Assembly: GCA_903894295.1 (NCBI GenBank)
Contig: CAITPI010000008.1
Location: 1 to 55,936, forward strand
Source: an uncultured Acidimicrobiaceae bacterium
Lineage (GTDB): Bacteria > Actinomycetota > Acidimicrobiia > Acidimicrobiales > RAAP-2
Direction: 5' to 3'
Length of the DNA: 55,936 nucleotides
Shown: positions 8,770 through 17,354 of the stretch, one piece after another
Numbering within the stretch: position 1 is the stretch's first letter
How the letters are laid out: each line of letters opens with the position of its first letter
Made by a program: the position numbers and the translations under genes
The notes under the pieces: generated by a model
Told to the model about the DNA's origin: nothing
Database searches by the model: none
What the model saw: only the letters and a program-made list of their open reading frames with translations

Positions 8770-10217
8770 AGGACGGATGGGTCATGGTCATCGGCCTCGA
8801 GGTCCACTGCGAACTGAAGACGGCGACCAAGCTGTTCTGTGGTTGCCCCAACCTGTTCGGTGACGAGCCCAACACCAACATCTGCCCGGTCTGCCTGGGC
8901 CTTCCGGGCTCGCTTCCGGTGCTGAACGAACGGGCCGTCGAGATGGCCATGGCGATCGGAACCGCCCTCAACTGCGAGATCCGGCCGTCCACCTTCCACC
9001 GGAAGAACTACTTCTATCCGGACCAGGCCAAGGACTACCAGATCAGCCAGTATGACGAACCGTTGAACGCCAACGGCTACCTGGTGCTGCCCGACGGCTT
9101 CAGAGTGGGCATCGAGCGGGCCCACATGGAAGAAGACACGGGAAAGACGAGCCACGCCGGCACCTCGGGCCGGATCCACGGGGCCGACTACTCGCTCGTG
9201 GACTACAACCGCTCCGGCGTGCCCTTGGTCGAGATTGTGAGCGGTCCCGACATGCGCACCGGCGAGCAGGCCCGGGCCTATGTCACCGAACTGCGGGCCA
9301 TCCTCGTGGCCACCGGGGCGTCGGACGGCAAGATGGAAGAAGGCTCCATGCGGGTGGATGCCAACGTCTCGGTGCGTCGCAGCGAGGACGAGCCCTTCGG
9401 CACCCGGTGCGAGATCAAGAACCTGAACTCGGTGCGTTCGCTCGGCCGGGCCATCGAGTACGAAGCCGAGCGCCAGATCGCCCTGATCGAATCGGGGGAG
9501 TCGGTGGTGCAACAGACCCGCCACTGGGACGAAGATGCCGGTCGGACCTCGGCGTTGCGGTCCAAGGAAGAGGCCTATGACTACCGCTACTTCCTGGAAC
9601 CCGACCTCGTGCCACTCGTACCCGATGCTGAATGGATCGACCGGGTGGCCTCCTCCCTCGATCCGATGCCGGCCGCCCGCCGGGCGGCCCTCGTTGACCT
9701 GTTCGCCACCGACGGGGGAGTGAGCGACGCCCAGCAGGACCTCGTCACCACGGTGGTCGACCTCTCGCTGGACCCGCTCGTGATCGCCGCCGCCTCGGCC
9801 GGTGTCGCTCCGTCACTGGCCCTCGCGCGCACCGCCAACGAGGCGGCGAAGTCGGCCGAAGCGGCCGGACGGCTCGACCCGGCATCGTTCGTCGCCCTGC
9901 TGGCGCTGGAAGAGTCCGGTGCCCTCACCGCCACCCAGGCCAAGACGGTCCTGGCCGAACTGCTGGAGGCCGGCGGGGGAGATCCGGCGGCCATCGCCAA
10001 GGCCCGGGGGTTCGAGGCGATGTCCACCGACTCGTTGGCCGCCGCCGTCTCCGAAGCCATCGACGCCCACCCTGACGAGTGGTCCCGCTTCTGTCAGGGC
10101 GACGAGAAGGACGAGAAGAAACTGACCGGCTTCTTCACCGGCCTCGTGATGAAGGCCACCAAGGGCCAGGCCGACGGCAAGGCCGTGGCGGCCGAACTGC
10201 AACGTCGCCGGGGCTGA
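8766..10217 (+). CDS. gatB: Aspartyl/glutamyl-tRNA amidotransferase subunit B
   Basis: A 483-residue GatB of full length. The cradle domain begins with IGLEVHCEL. Cysteine pairs (FCGCP, and ICPVC about 20 residues later) form the structural zinc site. [15 protein letters not shown] and the later [10 protein letters not shown] are typical of the kinase-like active site that phosphorylates the tRNA-bound Glu/Asp. The C-terminal helical and YqeY-like tail binds tRNA. It is the last gene of the operon. Confidence 0.97.
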   Translation: MKDGWVMVIGLEVHCELKTATKLFCGCPNLFGDEPNTNICPVCLGLPGSLPVLNERAVEMAMAIGTALNCEIRPSTFHRKNYFYPDQAKDYQISQYDEPLNANGYLVLPDGFRVGIERAHMEEDTGKTSHAGTSGRIHGADYSLVDYNRSGVPLVEIVSGPDMRTGEQARAYVTELRAILVATGASDGKMEEGSMRVDANVSVRRSEDEPFGTRCEIKNLNSVRSLGRAIEYEAERQIALIESGESVVQQTRHWDEDAGRTSALRSKEEAYDYRYFLEPDLVPLVPDAEWIDRVASSLDPMPAARRAALVDLFATDGGVSDAQQDLVTTVVDLSLDPLVIAAASAGVAPSLALARTANEAAKSAEAAGRLDPASFVALLALEESGALTATQAKTVLAELLEAGGGDPAAIAKARGFEAMSTDSLAAAVSEAIDAHPDEWSRFCQGDEKDEKKLTGFFTGLVMKATKGQADGKAVAAELQRRRG

Positions 10218-10249
10218 GAGAAGCCTCCCGGAGACCCGGGAACCCATGG

Positions 10250-10293
10250 CCCGGCCCGTTCCGGCACCGGATCGGGAGTTGTGCCGGGCCGGG
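10250..10293 (+). terminator. Hairpin between gatB and the GH43-like gene
   Basis: CCCGGCCC (10250-10257) pairs with GGGCCGGG (10286-10293), and GGCAC (10263-10267) with GTGCC (10281-10285). This gives a 13-bp stem with a 5-nt bulge and a 13-nt loop. There is no U-tract, as is common in high-GC actinobacteria. It lies between convergent genes and could serve both. Confidence 0.5.
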
Positions 10294-10340
10294 AACTGCG
10301 ACGGGTTCGAAGCGGTGGAGGGCCCAGAGCGGTGGTGAAC

Positions 10341-11492
10341 TCAGGGCGGTGGCGGCGGGCCGCCTGCGGCCAGATAGGCCGATCCGGCGTGGAATCCGAC
10401 CCGGGTGATGGCGACCGGCCGGGGACCCGCCGTCGTGGTGGCAAGGGTGGGGGTGTAGAGCAACCAGGTGGCCGAGCCATTGGTGAACCAGGACGCTTCG
10501 CCCGGTCCCGAACCCTGCTCGTTCGATCCGATCAACGGCTGGGCCGAGGTGTCGTGGCAGGGCCCGGCCGGCCCGGCGCAGGTTGCGATTCCGACTCCGT
10601 AGCCGGTCTGGTTGAACCAGTTTCCGGAGTAGAGCAGCCAATACGCGCCGTTCACCTGTCGGAGGTCCGGTGCCTCGACGATGGTGCCCTGCCACGGCTC
10701 GTCCGGGCTGAGCAGGAGGTGCAGGGGTCCATTGAGGGTCTCTCCGTTGGCGCTGAGTTGCTGGGACCACATCTGGGTCGGCGTGGTGGCGCCCCCGATG
10801 TTCTGGTCCGACTTCCACAGCATCCAGGCCTGACCGTCGTGGTCGACGAAGACCCGGGGGTCGATGGAGCCGCCCAGGGACTTCTGGCAGATGAACGGCT
10901 GAGCCGAGGCATGGAAGGGTCCGGCCGGCGTTGGGCCGGTGGCGATGCCGATGCACTCTGTGGGCGGCGAGACATTCTGCAGGAGGTCGGTGAAGTAGAG
11001 GACGTAGTGGCCCTGGAACCGGTGGACGTCGGGCGCCCAGGTGAACCCTGAGGCGGCCCATGCGGGCAACGTGGGCAGGGCGTCCCGGACGGGGGAGAAG
11101 GTGGAGAAGTCGGTGGTGGCGCTGACCGGGACGTTCACCGTGGGGAAGAGGGAGCCACTCGAGTACAACCAGTAGTGGCCGTCGGCCTCGAGGAGGAACG
11201 GATCCGACTCGTGGATGCCACTCGCCAGCAGGGTCCCGGGAGCCTGGGGGGTGCTCGTGGGTGGCGGAGGTGCCTCGGTCAAGGCCGGCAACGTCGTGGG
11301 GACGGGGGCGATGGTGGTGGCCGACGATCCGGCCGACGGGGTGTTCGAGGTCACGGAGATGACCACCGCGGCCAGAACCGCCACAACGACGGCCACACTG
11401 GCTCCCAGGATGGCCTTGGTGCGCCAGCACATGCCACCTGGGGCTGTGCCTTCCTTCGGGCGTTCGTCGGAGGTGTCGGAAGGTTCGGTCAT
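10341..11492 (-). CDS. Membrane-anchored GH43-like glycoside hydrolase
   Basis: A 383-residue protein with a short cytoplasmic N-terminus, one TM/signal anchor (about residues 26-48), a Thr/Pro-rich stalk (about 50-88) and a five-bladed-propeller-like domain. GH43-type acids are visible: Asp97 in ESDPF (base), Asp211 in SIDPRVF (pKa modulator) and Glu273 in VEAPDL (acid). GH43 enzymes remove arabinose, xylose or galactose units from polysaccharides. At the edge of a polysaccharide locus it could trim the product or scavenge sugars at the cell surface. ATG 11492 starts just before the anchor. No strong Shine-Dalgarno is seen. Confidence 0.75.
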   Translation of the reverse strand: MTEPSDTSDERPKEGTAPGGMCWRTKAILGASVAVVVAVLAAVVISVTSNTPSAGSSATTIAPVPTTLPALTEAPPPPTSTPQAPGTLLASGIHESDPFLLEADGHYWLYSSGSLFPTVNVPVSATTDFSTFSPVRDALPTLPAWAASGFTWAPDVHRFQGHYVLYFTDLLQNVSPPTECIGIATGPTPAGPFHASAQPFICQKSLGGSIDPRVFVDHDGQAWMLWKSDQNIGGATTPTQMWSQQLSANGETLNGPLHLLLSPDEPWQGTIVEAPDLRQVNGAYWLLYSGNWFNQTGYGVGIATCAGPAGPCHDTSAQPLIGSNEQGSGPGEASWFTNGSATWLLYTPTLATTTAGPRPVAITRVGFHAGSAYLAAGGPPPPP

Positions 11493-11624
11493 GGAATCTT
11501 TTGGTCCTGGGTATGCGACACCACAGGGGCGGAGTGTTTGCTGGCACGTTATCGCCTGCAAACACCCGGCCCGTGTCACCGGGGACGGGCCGGCAGGGGT
11601 CACCGGCATGCCGGCGGTGGTCGC

Positions 11625-11630
11625 TAGGGT
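11625..11630 (+). promoter_or_regulatory. -10 box of a leaderless promoter (TAGGGT)
   Basis: TAGGGT ends 6 nt before GTG 11637, the first codon of a 34-codon ORF that leads into the YdcF-like gene. Confidence 0.5.
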
Positions 11631-11636
11631 GGATTC

Positions 11637-11741
11637 GTGGCAGTGGAGTGGCTTCCGGAAGCAAGCGATCAGGTCCTTGCTCCTCCGGTGGGGGACGGCA
11701 CGCAGGACGGCACGGTGGAGGCCCGGGAGACGGCGTCGTGA
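11637..11741 (+). CDS. Candidate leaderless leader peptide (34 aa) coupled to the YdcF-like gene
   Basis: GTG 11637 follows a TAGGGT box by 6 nt. The frame runs 34 codons and ends in TGA at 11739-11741, overlapping GTG 11738 of the next gene (GTGA). The peptide starts VAVEWLPEAS and is acidic, without a signal sequence or run of one amino acid. It may simply deliver ribosomes to the downstream start, which has no Shine-Dalgarno. It is supported only by position and overlap. Confidence 0.4.
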   Translation: MAVEWLPEASDQVLAPPVGDGTQDGTVEARETAS

Positions 11742-12268
11742 CCTCGGGCCATCGGCGGTGGTGGTTGTGGGCGGCCGTAGTCGTGCTCGCCGCATTCCTG
11801 GCCGCCACGGCGGTCCTGTTCCTCTTCCCGGCAACCAACCCGCCAGAGAGGGTGGATGCCATCGTCGCCCTCGGGGGAGACAAAGGACAACTCCGGGCCA
11901 AGGAGGCGGTCTCGCTGGGGAAGGCCGGCTACTCCCACCAGATCCTCGTGTCGCTTGGGGGATACCCGCCGGCCCCGTGCCCGGCGCCGGTGGCCGGCCT
12001 CGTCATCACCTGCTTTCGGGCCGACCCGCTGAACACCCGGGGGGAAGCCGAGGAGATCGGTCGCCAGGTGGTCGAACACCACTGGCAGAGTGTCATCGTG
12101 GTGCCGTCCACCACCCAGGTCACCCGGGCCCGCATCGAGATCCAGCGGTGCACGTCCGCCCGGCTGGTGATGGTGCCGGTGGCCGACCCGAAGAGCGAGT
12201 TGGCTTTCGACGTCCTCTACGAGTGGGGCGCCCTGGCCAAGGCCCTCGTCCTGGTGCGCACGTGCTGA
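11738..12268 (+). CDS. DUF218 / YdcF-like membrane-anchored protein
   Basis: A 176-residue protein with one N-terminal TM helix (about residues 9-31) followed by an extracytoplasmic DUF218 domain. Visible family features are DAIVALGG at the start of the fold, the NTRGEAEEI helix that carries the conserved Arg-Glu, and a late SVIVVPSTTQVTRAR strand-loop. DUF218 proteins (SanA, YdcF, ElyC) act in envelope integrity and lipid-linked sugar metabolism, with unknown chemistry. GTG 11738 is chosen because it overlaps the stop of the short leader ORF and places the TM at the N-terminus. Confidence 0.75.
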   Translation: MTSGHRRWWLWAAVVVLAAFLAATAVLFLFPATNPPERVDAIVALGGDKGQLRAKEAVSLGKAGYSHQILVSLGGYPPAPCPAPVAGLVITCFRADPLNTRGEAEEIGRQVVEHHWQSVIVVPSTTQVTRARIEIQRCTSARLVMVPVADPKSELAFDVLYEWGALAKALVLVRTC

Positions 12269-12323
12269 CCCCGGTTCATCGGACGTACCGTCGTGACGTC
12301 CCGGCGGGATCCCGCCCCTCCGG

Positions 12324-14189
12324 TCAGCGCCCGGCGGCCTGGCGTCGCCGCTTCTGCCACCGTTCCCAGTCGAGCTTGCGACGGCCGGCGAAGCGGTAGG
12401 AGGCCTTGTAGGCCTTCTGCCACGCGGTTTCGGGCCGGACGACGACCGGGGCGATGCCGGTCGCCCGGATCTGCTCGGCGATGCCGAGATAGATCTGCCG
12501 GCGGTAGTGGCGGAGGTGGTCGGTCAGGTCGTCGGGGGACGTGACGAGCTGGCGGATGTCACAGATGGTGGCGTTGTCGGCTTCGGCCACCATCTCCTCG
12601 AGGGCGCCGTTCATTCGTGCGTGGTGGAGGTGACGGTTCGGCTCCTTCGGATTGTCGAGGGCCACCTCGGCCCCGTTGAGGAAGATGATCGAGGCATCCC
12701 CGGGGACCTCGTCGACCAGCCACGCCAGGTTCTCCTTGAACCGGTCGAGGCCGAGCCCGCCGAGGAACTCGAACTCGTCGGCGAACCATTCGAAGAAGCC
12801 TTCGTCCATGGCTTCCCGGCTGTGGCGCTTGACCAGCCGGGGTCGTTCGGCCGGATCGGTGACGTCGACGTGGAACTGGAGCCAGGGGACCATGAGTCCG
12901 GTCTCCCGGTGTCGGTAGAGGCCCTGGGTGTAGTCGGTCAGCACGCTGAGGACGAGGACGTCATAGCTCGTGGTGATGACCTTCGACCGGAAGACGTCCC
13001 GGTCCAGGAACGGAATCCGGTCGACGAGGGCCATCTGGGCGTCGGTCAGTCCGGCTGCCGACTGGCGGATCGTCTCGGTGTGGCCGGTGAAGATGAAGGC
13101 CCCGGTCTCGCCCGGGTGCGAGAAGTCGGTGTCGATGGTCCCGCCGAGGAAGTCGGCGGTGGTGTTGAGGTCGCACCCGCCGACCATGAGGATCCGTCGG
13201 GTCGCACCGGACGGCCCGGGCGACGACGCCGGAGCGGGGTGTGGGCTCGACGCGGTGGTGACCTCGGTGATCCAGTCGAGAGACCGGTCGCCGGGCACCG
13301 ACGAGACAACCTCGCCCACGACGTCCAGTTCGGGTTGGCCGAGGCGGTCGAAGAGCCACTGTTCGACCCCCATGTTGAGGATCCGACAGGAGAACAGGAA
13401 GTCGACCAGATGGCCCTCTTCGGGGCGGAGCGAGAAGAAGCCGCAGATGCCGTAGTCGCCGTAGCGGTCGGCCACTTCGACATAGCCGGACTCGACGGAA
13501 GGATCCTGGAGCAGTTCGGTGAACTCCTCCATGGTGGGCCGGCGTTTGGTGAAGTTCAGCTGGTTGGTCCGCAGCAGCAGTTCGTGAAGGCGTTCGGCCT
13601 CGGGAAGTGGGTCGGTGACCACCCGGACGCGGATGTCACACGACCGGAGGAACTCCTCGTTGTCCCCGTCGGAGCGATCCTGGTCCTCGAGTTTCCGCTC
13701 CAGGATCCGGTACTGGGCCAGCCGGGTGAGGCCCGGGTCGTCCTTGCCGGCCACTTCGGGCTGGTCGAGCAGGGTGGCGACCAGCTCGGGGCCGGCGGTC
13801 TGCAAACCGGGTGAGATGAACGCCGCCTCCTGGCGGTTCTGGGGGTGGTCGTCGAGGAACAGGACGTTCTCCGCCCGCAGCTGGGCGTCCGAGATGATCC
13901 GGGCCACCCGCTGACCCTTGGCCGTCCAGTCGGCCCGGATGAAGACGAACTCCTCGAGGAGCCCGAAGGCCCCGAGTTGGGCGATGACCGCGTCATGGTC
14001 GTTCTTGGAGCAGATGGCGTTGATGATGCCCCGGCGGTTGAGGGTCCGGACGACTTCGGCGTGCCCGTCGACCTCGGTGACCGGTCCTTCGGAGAGGGTG
14101 CCGGACCAGAACGTGTCATCCAGATCCCAGATGACGAGCTTGACCGGTTTGGTCAGGGCCCGAAGTTGCTCAACGGCCCGGTGGTCCAC
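12324..14189 (-). CDS. FkbH-like HAD-family protein with a C-terminal extension
   Basis: A 621-residue protein. The N-terminus is a HAD-IIIC domain: DLDDTFWSG (about residues 21-29) holds the nucleophile aspartates and LFLDDHPQN (about 111-119) the acidic motif. An acetyltransferase-like middle follows, with NQLNFTKRRP and a GDYGICGFF strand, the FkbH layout. From about residue 335 the sequence MVGGCDLNTTADFL looks like the first block of an SGNH/GDSL esterase, giving a fused third domain. FkbH proteins load glycerate-derived units onto acyl carriers in polyketide pathways; in surface loci their role is not settled. The gene starts at GTG 14189, 6 nt after a TAATTT box. Confidence 0.75.
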   Translation of the reverse strand: MDHRAVEQLRALTKPVKLVIWDLDDTFWSGTLSEGPVTEVDGHAEVVRTLNRRGIINAICSKNDHDAVIAQLGAFGLLEEFVFIRADWTAKGQRVARIISDAQLRAENVLFLDDHPQNRQEAAFISPGLQTAGPELVATLLDQPEVAGKDDPGLTRLAQYRILERKLEDQDRSDGDNEEFLRSCDIRVRVVTDPLPEAERLHELLLRTNQLNFTKRRPTMEEFTELLQDPSVESGYVEVADRYGDYGICGFFSLRPEEGHLVDFLFSCRILNMGVEQWLFDRLGQPELDVVGEVVSSVPGDRSLDWITEVTTASSPHPAPASSPGPSGATRRILMVGGCDLNTTADFLGGTIDTDFSHPGETGAFIFTGHTETIRQSAAGLTDAQMALVDRIPFLDRDVFRSKVITTSYDVLVLSVLTDYTQGLYRHRETGLMVPWLQFHVDVTDPAERPRLVKRHSREAMDEGFFEWFADEFEFLGGLGLDRFKENLAWLVDEVPGDASIIFLNGAEVALDNPKEPNRHLHHARMNGALEEMVAEADNATICDIRQLVTSPDDLTDHLRHYRRQIYLGIAEQIRATGIAPVVVRPETAWQKAYKASYRFAGRRKLDWERWQKRRRQAAGR

Positions 14190-14195
14190 ACGTCA

Positions 14196-14201
14196 AAATT
14201 A
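14196..14201 (-). promoter_or_regulatory. -10 box of a leaderless promoter (TAATTT)
   Basis: On the minus strand TAATTT is followed by 6 nt and then GTG 14189 of the FkbH-like gene, with no Shine-Dalgarno. Confidence 0.55.
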
Positions 14202-14302
14202 TGGGGACGGGGGAGAGAATGTCAACGGCGGGACGGTGAATCCTGCCGTGGGACATCGTGATCTCCGGCTTCTCCGGGCACCGACCGGAGGGATGTGGCG
14301 GG

Positions 14303-14308
14303 TACCAT
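14303..14308 (+). promoter_or_regulatory. -10 box of a leaderless-type promoter (TACCAT)
   Basis: TACCAT is followed by 8 nt and then ATG 14317 of the sulfotransferase. The same hexamer serves the minus-strand gene at 30713. Confidence 0.5.
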
Positions 14309-14316
14309 CGAGCCGC

Positions 14317-15186
14317 ATGGAAGCGCCCGATCCCTCGCCCCTCGAGACCTGGACGCCCCGGCCGCGCCCGCTGAAGAAACGGTTGGCCATCCGGGCCTCC
14401 CAGATGGCCGCCGAGGCACACGAGGTCTGGCTGCTGAGGCGGGACGACTCCTACCGCAACCTCGCCTCAACGTACCGGTTGCCGGACGGAAGCCGGCGGG
14501 TCTACTGCCACCACGTGCGCAAGACCGCCGGCACCAGCCTGTGGTCGAGTTTCATGGCCCTCGGGGGCGAGGACCCCGAGGTGGTCCAGCGTCGGCTCAA
14601 CCTCGACCGCCTGAAGCGGACGGTGAGCGGTCCCTACGCCTATGCGTCGACCTTGCGGCGGGTCCTCGCCGAGGGGGCCTACTTCTACGGCCGGGCCCAC
14701 CGGCCGGCCGAGGAGCAGCCGCTCCCTCCGGGCACCTTCACCGTGACCGTGCTCCGGGATCCCCTGGCCCGGGTCCACTCCTACTACGACTATCTCGTGG
14801 CCGGGGACGCCGAAGACGCTCCAGGCCGGGTGGCGATGAAAGAGCGCGTCCTTGCTGCCGGCGGTTTCGACGCCTTTCTGGGCCGGGTGTCGGACCGGGA
14901 TCTCCTCACCCAACTCTGGACGTTTTCGACCCGGTTCGACATCTCCGAAGCCGTCGACCGGATCGGGGAGTGTTCGCACGTGATGTTCACCGAGGATTTT
15001 GCCGCCGGTCTCGCCACCCTGGCCGGCCGGCTCGATCTTCCCCTCCAGCCCTACCGGGCCCGAACGACGTCCCGACGCTCCACGTTGACCGATGCCCAAC
15101 GGGACGAGCTCCGCCACCGGCTCGAACCGGAGTACCGGCTGCTCGAGGCGCTGGCGGCCGCCGGCGTGGCCCCCGGAACGAACTAG
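14317..15186 (+). CDS. Carbohydrate sulfotransferase (Sulfotransfer_2-like)
   Basis: A 289-residue protein. HHVRKTAGTSLW near residues 65-76 is the 5'-phosphosulfate loop of the family (compare HIPKTGGTS in heparan and chondroitin sulfotransferases). TVLRDPLARVHSYYDY near 144-160 is the 3'-phosphate site with its conserved Arg and Ser. It should move sulfate from PAPS to a sugar hydroxyl, and PAPS can be supplied by cysDNC 30 kb downstream. No signal or TM helix is seen, so it would act in the cytoplasm on nucleotide- or lipid-linked glycans before export. Its stop overlaps that of the convergent LuxR gene by 3 bases within CTAG. Confidence 0.8.
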   Translation: MEAPDPSPLETWTPRPRPLKKRLAIRASQMAAEAHEVWLLRRDDSYRNLASTYRLPDGSRRVYCHHVRKTAGTSLWSSFMALGGEDPEVVQRRLNLDRLKRTVSGPYAYASTLRRVLAEGAYFYGRAHRPAEEQPLPPGTFTVTVLRDPLARVHSYYDYLVAGDAEDAPGRVAMKERVLAAGGFDAFLGRVSDRDLLTQLWTFSTRFDISEAVDRIGECSHVMFTEDFAAGLATLAGRLDLPLQPYRARTTSRRSTLTDAQRDELRHRLEPEYRLLEALAAAGVAPGTN

Positions 15187-16649
15187 GCGCCCGGGTCCTC
15201 GCTTCGGGGACCGGCTTCATGGAGATAGCGGCTGTTGGCGATGGCCACCGCCGCCAGCTGGGACTTCACCCCGAGTTTGCGCAGCACCGAACGGATGTGG
15301 GAGCGGACCGTGGTGAGGGAAACCACCAGCTCGTCAGCGACCTCCTGGGCGCTCCAGCCCTCGGTCATGTAGAAGAGCACCCGACGTTCACTGACGGTCA
15401 GGGCCACGAGGGCCTGGAACAGCGGGGCGTCGATGGGGAGATGCTGGTCGGGATCGACCGACCCGCCCCGGGCCACCAGGGCCAGAAGATCCTCGAGTTG
15501 GTCCATGCGAAAGACCGGAATGGCTCCCTTGGCGGTGCAGGCTGCCAACGCCCCGGCCCCGGCCCCGGCACTCACCGCCACCACCGTCACACCGGCGGCC
15601 CGGTAGGTGGCCGACAACTGGCTGGCCACGCCCCATGCGCTGGACGACCAGAGGGACGACTGGCCGATCGAGCCGCCTTCGAGGACCAAAACGACGAGGG
15701 TCAGTCCCCGCCCGTCGATGGCGAGGGCCAATACGTCGTCGGGAGAGAAGTGGGTCACGGCAGCCTGGCAGCCGGCCTGGGCCACCATGGCACCCAACGC
15801 ACCGGCGGCGAGGCCGGGTTCCCGGTCACCGGGCGTGGCGAGGTCGATCACCAGAACGGCCGGTGGACCCGACCGCACCGGATTCGTCGTCGCCTTGGGT
15901 CGCCGCCTTCCTTTGGGTCGGTCCACCTGGGGGCCGGTGTTCAGCGGCGTCGGGCGGCCCCGGCGCTGGCCTTCGACGTAGCGGTGGACGCTCCGGCGGT
16001 GCAGCCTGACCGGAGTGCCTGGTCCCTCTGTGGCCGGTGGGCGACCGGCGAGGGGCCGGTCGACGGTGACGATGGCGGTGGGAGACGGCGATCCGGTCGT
16101 CCAGACCTCACCCAGTTGACGGCGGCTGGTGCGGGCCGCCACCATCGCCAGCCGGGCCTGTTCGGAACCGTGGCTCGGGTGGTCGTGGGACGAGATGCCG
16201 ATCGCCACCAGGGTGTCGTGGCCGGCCAACAGGGGGGTGGCCGAGTCGAGGGAGCGGGCCAGTCGTTCACCGAGGACCTGGGGCAACAGGCTGCTTCCGG
16301 TCCCCCCGAAGGAGACGAGGGCCCGGTTGATGGACGCGGGGCAGACGGCATCGCCCGGCCGCACCAGATGGATCAGGCGTTCCTGCAGGGCGAGGGTCGA
16401 CGGACCGGGAAGGCATGTCGCCGAAGAGGCGGTTGAGCGGTCCTCGGTGGTCACCAGAATCTCCACGCAGGCGATGGTCCGCTCGTCGGCCACTTCGGGA
16501 GTGGGCCGGTCGTCGAGGCTCCCGGCCTCCCTGGCCTTGATCCCACGACCGACCAGAGTGGTGGCCGACCCGGTGTCGCCGGGAACGGGCGTCTTCGTCG
16601 GAGGCTTCGTTTTGGCCGGAAGTTTCGTCTTCACCGGGGCCGTTGTCAT
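15183..16649 (-). CDS. LuxR-family transcriptional regulator with an uncharacterised N-terminal domain
   Basis: A 488-residue protein. The last 65 residues form a LuxR/FixJ helix-turn-helix (LTVSERRVLFYMTEG, then TVRSHIRSVLRKLGVKSQ with the conserved Val, Lys and Leu positions). It begins with a Lys/Thr/Pro-rich segment (1-25). The large middle has two repeated-looking alpha/beta units with motifs such as VLVIDLATPGD and LVVLVLEGG; I do not recognise it, and no receiver-type phospho-Asp or ATPase P-loop is clear. ATG 16649 overlaps the stop of the PAP2 gene upstream (ATGA), so it is the last gene of the nucleotide-sugar operon and the only obvious DNA-binding regulator in the locus. Confidence 0.75.
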   Translation of the reverse strand: MTTAPVKTKLPAKTKPPTKTPVPGDTGSATTLVGRGIKAREAGSLDDRPTPEVADERTIACVEILVTTEDRSTASSATCLPGPSTLALQERLIHLVRPGDAVCPASINRALVSFGGTGSSLLPQVLGERLARSLDSATPLLAGHDTLVAIGISSHDHPSHGSEQARLAMVAARTSRRQLGEVWTTGSPSPTAIVTVDRPLAGRPPATEGPGTPVRLHRRSVHRYVEGQRRGRPTPLNTGPQVDRPKGRRRPKATTNPVRSGPPAVLVIDLATPGDREPGLAAGALGAMVAQAGCQAAVTHFSPDDVLALAIDGRGLTLVVLVLEGGSIGQSSLWSSSAWGVASQLSATYRAAGVTVVAVSAGAGAGALAACTAKGAIPVFRMDQLEDLLALVARGGSVDPDQHLPIDAPLFQALVALTVSERRVLFYMTEGWSAQEVADELVVSLTTVRSHIRSVLRKLGVKSQLAAVAIANSRYLHEAGPRSEDPGA

Positions 16650-17350
16650 CGTCGGGCTCCGTGGAAGCTGTCGTCGTTCAGCAGGGAGGTGGTGACAACC
16701 GGGCGGGAAACGTCGGGCCGGTCGACCTGGTCCTTCTGGATGAGCGTGAAGCGGAGGAGACCGAGAACGCCGACCACCACGAGCACGGTGCCGATGCCGA
16801 GCAAGGCTCCGCCAAGAGCGTCGCTCGGGTAGTGCCACCGGAGCGCGACGACGGCCAACGACTCCAGGGCGATGGCGACCAGACCGAAGAACCCGACGGG
16901 CCACCGCAGCACGCCGGGCACCGCCACGACCGCGGCGGCGGCCAGGGCAGCCACCACCGTGACACTGCCCGAGGGGTAGGTCAGCACCTGCTCGTAGTAG
17001 CGACCGATCTCCGGCTTGATGACCCACTGGGCCAGCGCCACGGCCACGTAGGGACCTCCGGCGCACGCCGCCGCCCGCCACCAGTCCTGGCTGAGTCCGG
17101 CCACGACGCCGACCGCCAGGGATCCGGCCACCAGGAAGATGAGCGAGCCAAAGGTGGTGATGTGGGTCCACGTCGGACTCTTCGGCGAGTAGCCGAGGGT
17201 GTCGAAGCCCCACCGGTCCAGGCCGTTGGGTCCGGGGTGGGCCACGATGACCATGGTGACGACCACGAAGAGCGCCAGGAACCCGACCCCGGCCAGAAGC
17301 AACCCGTTGTTTTCCCGACGGGCGAATCGTTGGCGGGTGGCTCCGGTCAT
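16646..17350 (-). CDS. PAP2-superfamily membrane phosphatase, atypical motif 2
   Basis: A 234-residue protein with about six TM helices. The PAP2 signatures are partly present: KPEIGRYY for motif 1, YPSGSV for motif 2 (usually PSGH) and RWHYPSDALGG for motif 3 with the nucleophile His and its Asp. The usual motif-2 His is a Ser. Family members remove phosphate from undecaprenyl or other lipid pyrophosphates outside the membrane, which fits carrier recycling in a polysaccharide locus; the altered motif may reduce or change activity. A GTG at 17353 directly precedes ATG 17350, so the start may be one codon earlier. The gene follows the epimerase stop by a few bases. Confidence 0.75.
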   Translation of the reverse strand: MTGATRQRFARRENNGLLLAGVGFLALFVVVTMVIVAHPGPNGLDRWGFDTLGYSPKSPTWTHITTFGSLIFLVAGSLAVGVVAGLSQDWWRAAACAGGPYVAVALAQWVIKPEIGRYYEQVLTYPSGSVTVVAALAAAAVVAVPGVLRWPVGFFGLVAIALESLAVVALRWHYPSDALGGALLGIGTVLVVVGVLGLLRFTLIQKDQVDRPDVSRPVVTTSLLNDDSFHGARR

Positions 17351-17354
17351 CACG

